From positions 1 through 11,705 of the forward strand of contig JAJRZO010000488.1 of assembly GCA_024275215.1 (NCBI GenBank): a stretch of DNA of 11,705 nucleotides, read 5' to 3'. Within the stretch, counting starts at the first letter, position 1; each line of letters starts with the position of its first letter. Both the position numbers and the translations under genes were made by a program. The notes under the pieces are model-generated. The model was not told where the DNA came from, ran no database searches, and saw nothing but the letters and a program-made list of their open reading frames with translations. The DNA is from Candidatus Zixiibacteriota bacterium. Its GTDB lineage: Bacteria > Zixibacteria > MSB-5A5 > JAABVY01 > JAHJOQ01. Positions 6,825-11,705 of the stretch are shown here, piece after piece.

Positions 6825-9800
6825 ATGTTTCGTACCAGAAGTATGATTCTGGTTTTGATGGCTACTCTCTTGGTTTTCTCTTTTTGCGGCGTGACACAAG
6901 CGGGTGTGTCGGGAAAGATCTCGGGAGCTGTCGCTGATAAGAAAACCGGTGAGGCTTTGCCGAGTGTGGCAGTTCAAATCGTAGGAACCACACAGGGTGC
7001 TTTGACTGATCCGGATGGTCATTATATGATCATGAATGTTTCACCCGGTATCTATTCAGTGAAGTTTACTCTGATCGGTTACAAGACTATTCAGGTTGAT
7101 GGTGTGCAGGTAACCGCAGACCGTTCTGCAGATGTTACCGTACAACTGGAACCGACTTCTGTTGAGTCTGATATTATTCAGAAAGTACAGGCAAAGAAAG
7201 ACATCATGGAGATGAGTAAGCCCACGAGCAATGTTACGATTGCGAGTGAGCAGATCGAAATGCAGCCTGTGGCGAATGTTGAAGATCTCCTTGAAACTCA
7301 GGTAGGCGTTGTCAAGCGCAATGGCGAACTTCATATCAGGGGTGGCAGAGCTGGCGAAGTTTCCTATGTTGTTGATGGTGTCGAAACCAAGGACCCACTC
7401 GGTGGCCTTGGCCCAACGCAGGCGGGTATGAATCTTTCGTCGAATACGATTGAGGAAATCCAGATCATCAAGGGCGGATACGACCCTGAGTATGGTCGAG
7501 CAATGTCCGGTATCGTTTCGATCAATACAAAGGCCGGTACTCAAACGACTGAAGGTGAGATTGAACTCTATACCGACAATTTCCGTGCACCGAATATGAA
7601 TAAGTATTCCAACAATTATGACAGAATCTATTTCTCACTCGGTGGTCCCGAACCATTTTTTGCCGGCCGCATTATGCCTGCTCTCGGTATAGACTATTTC
7701 AAGGATAAACTCTTCTATTTCTTTTCCGTCGATACTTACAAGACGGACGGAAACTACGAATACCGGAAGTACACTCCTCCGGACAGGCAGCGTGACTGGC
7801 TTCGGAGAAATGTTCTCGGTTACAACCTTCGCGACCGCCAGCAGAACTATTTCTCCTTGACGAGCAAGCTTACCTACAAGATTACAAACAATATCAAGAT
7901 GGTTCTTAACTATCAGGGTATCTGGCAGGACGAGACGGTTTTCCACTGGAAGTATCGCTATACTCCTGCCACGGCTCCGATTGGTAATGATGTCAATCAG
8001 AGGCTCTCTGCGACATTTACTCATCAGATCAATAAATCGACATTCTACGAATTCCTCGTGTCTCGAGTATACCATGAGTATTCCCAGAGACCTGATGATC
8101 CGAAGCATCCTGGTTATGGCATGACTCCTGATGAGTTCTTGTTTGAAGATCAGTATGAAGATTATGATGACAAGAATGGCAACGGCGTTTATGACGAACC
8201 CGAGCCATTCATCAACATATATTATGACACCAGTTTTACTTACGGTGGCCCACAGTACAACTTTGGTGATGTATTCGTCTATGTTGATGAAGAAGAACCT
8301 TACCATCTGTATGATCCGTGGGGACTCGGAGGCGAAACATACCGGTTTGATCCTGAAATGCTGGAAGCCGACTATGTGTTGAATGGTTTGGTTGATACGA
8401 TTCTCTGGGACTGGAATGGAGATGGTCGTATCGGCTACAGCGATGCTGAACCATTTGTTGACTTGAACAACAATGGTAGATGGGATCGTGGAGATAAGGT
8501 CAAAAACGATCAGAACGGAAACAACAGATTTGATATAGAATATCGTAAGGCACTTCTTGATAATGTCGCAGAACCATTTACTGATGGCGACATTAATCTT
8601 GGAGAACCCTTCACTGATCTGAACGGTAACGGCGTTTACGATGAAGGTATTGACAGTTGGATGGGATCTTCTGATCCCACACGGAACCAGGATTTGAACA
8701 ACAACGGCATATATGATGGCCCTGATGATCCGTGGACGCCGGGAATACCGTTTATTGATCTCAATGGAAATGGTATTTATGATGAGAAGAACAGGAATTA
8801 TGATGAAGGTGAGCCTTTTGTCGACTTGAATGGCAATAAGAAATGGGATCCGCCGACACCTTTCCTGTATGGTGGTTATCATGATGGAATCCTTGGCCCG
8901 GGAGATGAAGATCCTCATTTCCACGAGAGTAGTTCTGAGACCTGGACATTTGATTTCAAACTTACCAAGCAGCTTGTTCGCGAGCATGAGTTGAAAACAG
9001 GGTTCCAGGTTCTGCTTCGTGATTTCAACTATTCAGAGATCTCCAACCCCTGGGTCCGTCGCGAAGGTGCGGAAGCACTTCCTGATGGAGGGCCGTTCCC
9101 TGATCGTGGTGCCAGGCGAGACTTCTATCATCACAATCCGGTTGAGGGAGCGTATTTCCTTCAGGATATCATTGAGTATGGTTCTCTCGTAGCGAGGCTT
9201 GGATTCAGATATGATTTCTTTTTCCAGTCCAATGCTGTCGACACACTTGTTCCACATTTCCAGCAGTTTGGAAAGGGTTCTGTTATCAAGAGTCGTGGAA
9301 AGATTTCACCAAGACTTGGAATCTCTTACCCGATCAGTGAAAGAGCCAAGATATACTTTAACTACGGGCATTTTTATCAGTTGCCTCCGTACACTCGGAT
9401 GTATCGCAGGCTTGGTCAGGATCGCGGCACTATCGGGAATCCAAACCTCGATTATGAGAAAACCGTCCAGTACGAGTTCGGAGTCCGCTACAATCTTTCC
9501 GGCGACTATGTTCTTGACATAGCGGGATTCTACAAAGACATTTTCGGGACTGTCAATGGTCAGAAGCTTTACTATCCTGACGGGCGCGAAAGTTCATTGT
9601 CAGATTTCGAAAACAGCGACTATGGTCGTGCCAGGGGCTTTGAGATTCAGCTTGAGAAGAGATATGGAAACTTTGTTTCAGGTTCAGTCAATTACACTTA
9701 TTCATTCGCATACGGCAAGGCTTCATCAGACATCTCGAATTTCGAGGATCTTGCGGCCAACAGGAAAACCCCGATTAAAGAGTTCCCGTTGAACTGGGAT

Positions 9801-10259
9801 ATTCGACATCAACTCAATGTCAATTTTGGACTAAGGATTTCGAGAGCTGATCATCCCAAGTTGTTTGGCTATTCTATTCCTAACGACTGGGGATTGACTT
9901 TTAACTGGCAATTGAATTCGGGACTGCCGTTTACACCTGACAAAACATATCCAAATATGGAACAGTCAGGTGGTGGAGTTCCATTGACCAACTCACTGAG
10001 AAAACCGAGTTACTCAAATGTAAATCTCAGATTTAGTAAGAGTTTTTCACTCAGCGGAATCGACTATTCTTTCCAACTCTGGATTGATAATCTCTTCGAC
10101 AAGAAAAATGTCGAAACTGTTCACTCTGCGACGGGTCGGCCTGATACAGGGACGAATCTTCCCGAAGGTGTTGTGCTCGGTGGAACAGACTATGATAAAG
10201 TGCCCTGGTATGTGAGCCCGGGACGGAATATCAAGGTCGGATTGACGTTGAGTTTCTAA
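6825..10259 (+). CDS. TonB-dependent receptor with carboxypeptidase-like N-terminal domain and calcium-loop-like repeats
   Basis: An outer-membrane barrel of 1144 residues that should import a ligand energised by TonB, or bind it at the surface. AGGAGG at 6812-6817 is 7 bases from ATG 6825 but only 1 base from ATG 6819, so 6825 is the likely start. Residues 1-26 are a signal peptide with probable cleavage VTQA/G. Residues about 31-111 form a CarboxypepD_reg-like beta domain (GTTQGALTDPDGHYMI, PGIYSVKFTLIGY). The plug is about 136-245 (ELHIRGGRAGEVSYVVDGVE, IEEIQIIKGGYDPEYGRAMS). The barrel fills the rest and ends in NIKVGLTLSF with a terminal Phe, as expected for BAM-assembled proteins. Residues about 448-680 hold eight D/N-rich repeats, listed separately. 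I see no clear TonB box. The next gene encodes a PorV-like protein rather than SusD, so the substrate cannot be guessed from the SusCD rule. Confidence 0.93.
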   Translation: MFRTRSMILVLMATLLVFSFCGVTQAGVSGKISGAVADKKTGEALPSVAVQIVGTTQGALTDPDGHYMIMNVSPGIYSVKFTLIGYKTIQVDGVQVTADRSADVTVQLEPTSVESDIIQKVQAKKDIMEMSKPTSNVTIASEQIEMQPVANVEDLLETQVGVVKRNGELHIRGGRAGEVSYVVDGVETKDPLGGLGPTQAGMNLSSNTIEEIQIIKGGYDPEYGRAMSGIVSINTKAGTQTTEGEIELYTDNFRAPNMNKYSNNYDRIYFSLGGPEPFFAGRIMPALGIDYFKDKLFYFFSVDTYKTDGNYEYRKYTPPDRQRDWLRRNVLGYNLRDRQQNYFSLTSKLTYKITNNIKMVLNYQGIWQDETVFHWKYRYTPATAPIGNDVNQRLSATFTHQINKSTFYEFLVSRVYHEYSQRPDDPKHPGYGMTPDEFLFEDQYEDYDDKNGNGVYDEPEPFINIYYDTSFTYGGPQYNFGDVFVYVDEEEPYHLYDPWGLGGETYRFDPEMLEADYVLNGLVDTILWDWNGDGRIGYSDAEPFVDLNNNGRWDRGDKVKNDQNGNNRFDIEYRKALLDNVAEPFTDGDINLGEPFTDLNGNGVYDEGIDSWMGSSDPTRNQDLNNNGIYDGPDDPWTPGIPFIDLNGNGIYDEKNRNYDEGEPFVDLNGNKKWDPPTPFLYGGYHDGILGPGDEDPHFHESSSETWTFDFKLTKQLVREHELKTGFQVLLRDFNYSEISNPWVRREGAEALPDGGPFPDRGARRDFYHHNPVEGAYFLQDIIEYGSLVARLGFRYDFFFQSNAVDTLVPHFQQFGKGSVIKSRGKISPRLGISYPISERAKIYFNYGHFYQLPPYTRMYRRLGQDRGTIGNPNLDYEKTVQYEFGVRYNLSGDYVLDIAGFYKDIFGTVNGQKLYYPDGRESSLSDFENSDYGRARGFEIQLEKRYGNFVSGSVNYTYSFAYGKASSDISNFEDLAANRKTPIKEFPLNWDIRHQLNVNFGLRISRADHPKLFGYSIPNDWGLTFNWQLNSGLPFTPDKTYPNMEQSGGGVPLTNSLRKPSYSNVNLRFSKSFSLSGIDYSFQLWIDNLFDKKNVETVHSATGRPDTGTNLPEGVVLGGTDYDKVPWYVSPGRNIKVGLTLSF
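8166..8864 (+). repeat. Eight DxNxNGxxD calcium-loop-like repeats inside the receptor
   Basis: Within the receptor (residues about 448-680) eight acidic motifs occur: DKNGNGVYD, DWNGDGRIGYSD, DLNNNGRWD, DQNGNNRFD, DLNGNGVYD, DLNNNGIYD, DLNGNGIYD and DLNGNKKWD. Several are preceded by EPF or PF plus one residue. They resemble the Ca-binding loop of EF-hand, dockerin and thrombospondin type 3 repeats. The stretch lies between barrel-like segments, so it is probably a large surface loop. The DNA copies have diverged, so this is a protein repeat rather than a recent tandem duplication. Confidence 0.8.
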
Positions 10260-10305
10260 GGATGATTATTGTTAGTTTCTGTTATTGACAGTCTTGGAGG
10301 TATAT

Positions 10306-11232
10306 ATGAAATATCGTAGTCTTATTCTGCTCCTTCTCTTGCTGCCCTCGGTTGCATTTTGCCAGTCCAAGGTTGGCCAGGCTGGAGCACAGTTTCTTGA
10401 GATAGGTGTTTCCGCAAGAGCTGTGGCACTTGGAGATGCTTTTTCCGGAGTTTCCGACGATGCAACTGCGGTATACTACAATCCTTCAGGTTTGACTCAA
10501 TTGGATCAGAGGGAAATCGCACTTACGCATATCTCGTATGTTGCTGATATTAGTTACGAGTTTGCCACTATCGCATGGCCTCTTTATGATTTCGGAGGCA
10601 CTCTCGCATTCTCATTTTATGCGCTCGATGCGGGAGATATGCTTGAGACGAGTTACGAGTATTCACTTGGCGAGCCCGGGCGAACATTCTCAGCACAGGA
10701 TCTTGCGCTCGGTGTTACTTATGCCCGTAGTCTCACTGACCATTTCAGCATCGGTGTCACATGGAAGTTCATCGAAGAAAGATATGCTGAGGAAAGGTCG
10801 ATGGGTTGGGCTGCTGATGTTGGTACCACGTTCGATACGGGTTATCGCGGGATAAAAATGTCTATGGTGATTTCGAACTTCGGCCCGGATATGAGATTTA
10901 TTACTGAAGATTACCCTCTTCCGATTAATTTCAAATTCGGTGGTACGATTAATCTGATTGAAGGCGGTAATCACCGTGCAACTTTTTGTGCTGAAGGCTC
11001 CCATCCTTCGGACAACCTCGAAGCATACAATCTGGGCTTGGAATATAGCCTGGCAGAGAGATACTCACTCAGGATAGGCAAGAAGTTTCAGAAGGATACA
11101 GCCTCTGGTCTTGGTCTCGGTGCAGGAGTCAGATTGCCAATATCGGATTATAATCTTGGGATTGATTATGGATTTCATGACTTCGGTTTCCTGAGAAACA
11201 TCCATATGTTTACCTTTACTATGAGGTTTTAG
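10306..11232 (+). CDS. PorV/PorQ-family outer-membrane protein
   Basis: A 308-residue barrel protein related to PorV/PorQ (FadL-like fold). The start is set at ATG 10306 by GGAGG at 10296-10300; an in-frame ATG at 10285 lacks a ribosome-binding site. Residues 1-20 are a signal peptide (MKYRSLILLLLLLPSVAFC); the Cys is not in a good lipobox. The family N-terminal motif follows: VGQAGAQFLEIGVSARAVAL, then GDAFSGVSDDATAVYYNPSGL. Alternating beta strands run to a C-terminal MFTFTMRF ending in Phe. In Bacteroidetes, PorV carries type IX secretion cargo at the outer membrane; in other FCB phyla the same family appears without proven secretion role, and no other type IX component is seen here. It lies 46 bases after the receptor stop, so the two are almost surely co-transcribed. 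Confidence 0.88.
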   Translation: MKYRSLILLLLLLPSVAFCQSKVGQAGAQFLEIGVSARAVALGDAFSGVSDDATAVYYNPSGLTQLDQREIALTHISYVADISYEFATIAWPLYDFGGTLAFSFYALDAGDMLETSYEYSLGEPGRTFSAQDLALGVTYARSLTDHFSIGVTWKFIEERYAEERSMGWAADVGTTFDTGYRGIKMSMVISNFGPDMRFITEDYPLPINFKFGGTINLIEGGNHRATFCAEGSHPSDNLEAYNLGLEYSLAERYSLRIGKKFQKDTASGLGLGAGVRLPISDYNLGIDYGFHDFGFLRNIHMFTFTMRF

Positions 11233-11294
11233 TCTGATTCTACAGGTACATGGATGAGAAATAAGTCGCTTTATATATAATTGTGGAGGTTTAC

Positions 11295-11705
11295 ATGAAT
11301 AGACGATTAATAGAGATTCTCGTTCTAATTGCTGTCACCTGTGTTGCAGTTAGTATTTTCCCGGGGTGCGGTACTCTCAAGAACCAGGGTTCTCCTCATG
11401 AGAATGTTGCACCGGTATGCTCGCTCGTGAATACTCCAACTGATGAAGCTGTCTTCTCGCGCAACGAACCTATCTATTGGTATGCGGTTGATGAAGACGG
11501 TGTGGTTGTTAAATACAAATACTCTGTGATGAAGATGTCCGACTTGCCGATTGATCCGGCGACAGGCGCACCCAGCATACAGATGTACATCGATTCATCA
11601 AGAGCGGCTAGCTTTGACTACAGAGGCTGGGATTATACGATTGTCGAAGATGAACCTAAGACATCTACAGGGTCTGCAACGAATGAGAAAGTAAGGTTAT
11701 ATGCT
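11295..11705 (+). CDS. Lipoprotein of unknown function (3' truncated by window end)
   Basis: The first 137 codons of a gene that runs off the right edge. GGAGG at 11285-11289 precedes ATG 11295 with 5 bases spacing. The N-terminus MNRRLIEIL, a hydrophobic run and IFPGC (Cys at residue 25) form a lipoprotein signal with a lipobox FPGC, slightly off the consensus LAGC. The mature part contains NVAPVCSLVNTPTDEAVFSR then PIYWYAVDEDGVVVKYKYSV, which reads like the start of an Ig-like or fibronectin-type beta domain, common in FCB surface lipoproteins. It follows the PorV-like gene by 62 bases with no terminator, so it is probably the third gene of the receptor operon. The full function cannot be judged from this part. 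Confidence 0.8.
   Translation, partial: MNRRLIEILVLIAVTCVAVSIFPGCGTLKNQGSPHENVAPVCSLVNTPTDEAVFSRNEPIYWYAVDEDGVVVKYKYSVMKMSDLPIDPATGAPSIQMYIDSSRAASFDYRGWDYTIVEDEPKTSTGSATNEKVRLYA

Noticed and set aside
8166..8864. Possible recent DNA tandem repeat or CRISPR-like array
   Set aside because: The periodicity is at protein level with irregular unit lengths and diverged codons; there are no identical repeats with unique spacers.
7635..8987. 450-codon open frame on the minus strand inside the receptor gene
   Set aside because: It is fully antisense to a well-supported receptor gene, has no family resemblance, and its length follows from the biased Asp/Asn/Gly-rich codons of the sense repeats.

Overview
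The window looks like a chromosomal segment of an uncultured Gram-negative bacterium of the FCB superphylum. Candidate phylum Zixibacteria is my best guess, with Marinimicrobia, KSB1 or Latescibacteria as alternatives. This is inferred from gene style only: a secreted protein ending in a Cys-flanked dockerin-like module, a TonB-dependent receptor with a carboxypeptidase-like N-terminal domain and D/N-rich loop repeats, and a PorV/PorQ-type barrel protein. No rRNA, tRNA, integrase, transposase or CRISPR array is visible.

Layout. (1) 1-659 (+): 3' part of etfB, the electron-transfer flavoprotein beta subunit. (2) 660-1073: non-coding, with a strong hairpin just after etfB and a set of nested inverted repeats resembling a small dispersed element. 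(3) 1074-1919 (-): secreted protein with a C-terminal dockerin-like domain. (4) 1920-2278: AT-rich divergent intergenic region with a perfect TTGACA box for the rightward genes. (5) 2279-2626 (+): short exported protein of unknown function, overlapping by ATGA with (6) 2623-5577 (+): a 984-residue sigma-54-dependent activator built as TPR array, GAF-like domain, AAA+ domain and Fis-type HTH. (7) 5758-6585 (+): LipM-like octanoyltransferase/lipoate ligase family enzyme. (8) 6586-6824: hairpin, strong sigma-70-type promoter and a leader of about 135 nt. (9) 6825 to the window end (+): an envelope operon encoding a TonB-dependent receptor, a PorV/PorQ-like outer-membrane protein and a lipoprotein cut by the window edge.

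How they fit together. EtfB and the LipM-like enzyme are core energy metabolism (flavin electron transfer; lipoylation of 2-oxoacid dehydrogenases or the glycine cleavage system). The last three genes form one export/uptake unit at the outer membrane. The unit lacks a SusD homologue next to the receptor, so it is not a classical SusCD pair. The short exported protein and the activator are translationally coupled and probably form a regulatory pair; their targets are not visible here, and I found no properly spaced -24/-12 promoter in the window.

The items most worth a second look are the eight acidic calcium-loop-like repeats inserted in the receptor barrel, the exported-peptide/activator pair, the nested inverted repeats after etfB, and the hairpin that shares bases with the -35 box of the receptor operon. 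Three start sites are set by ribosome-binding-site position or family length rather than by the longest open frame (5758, 6825, 10306).
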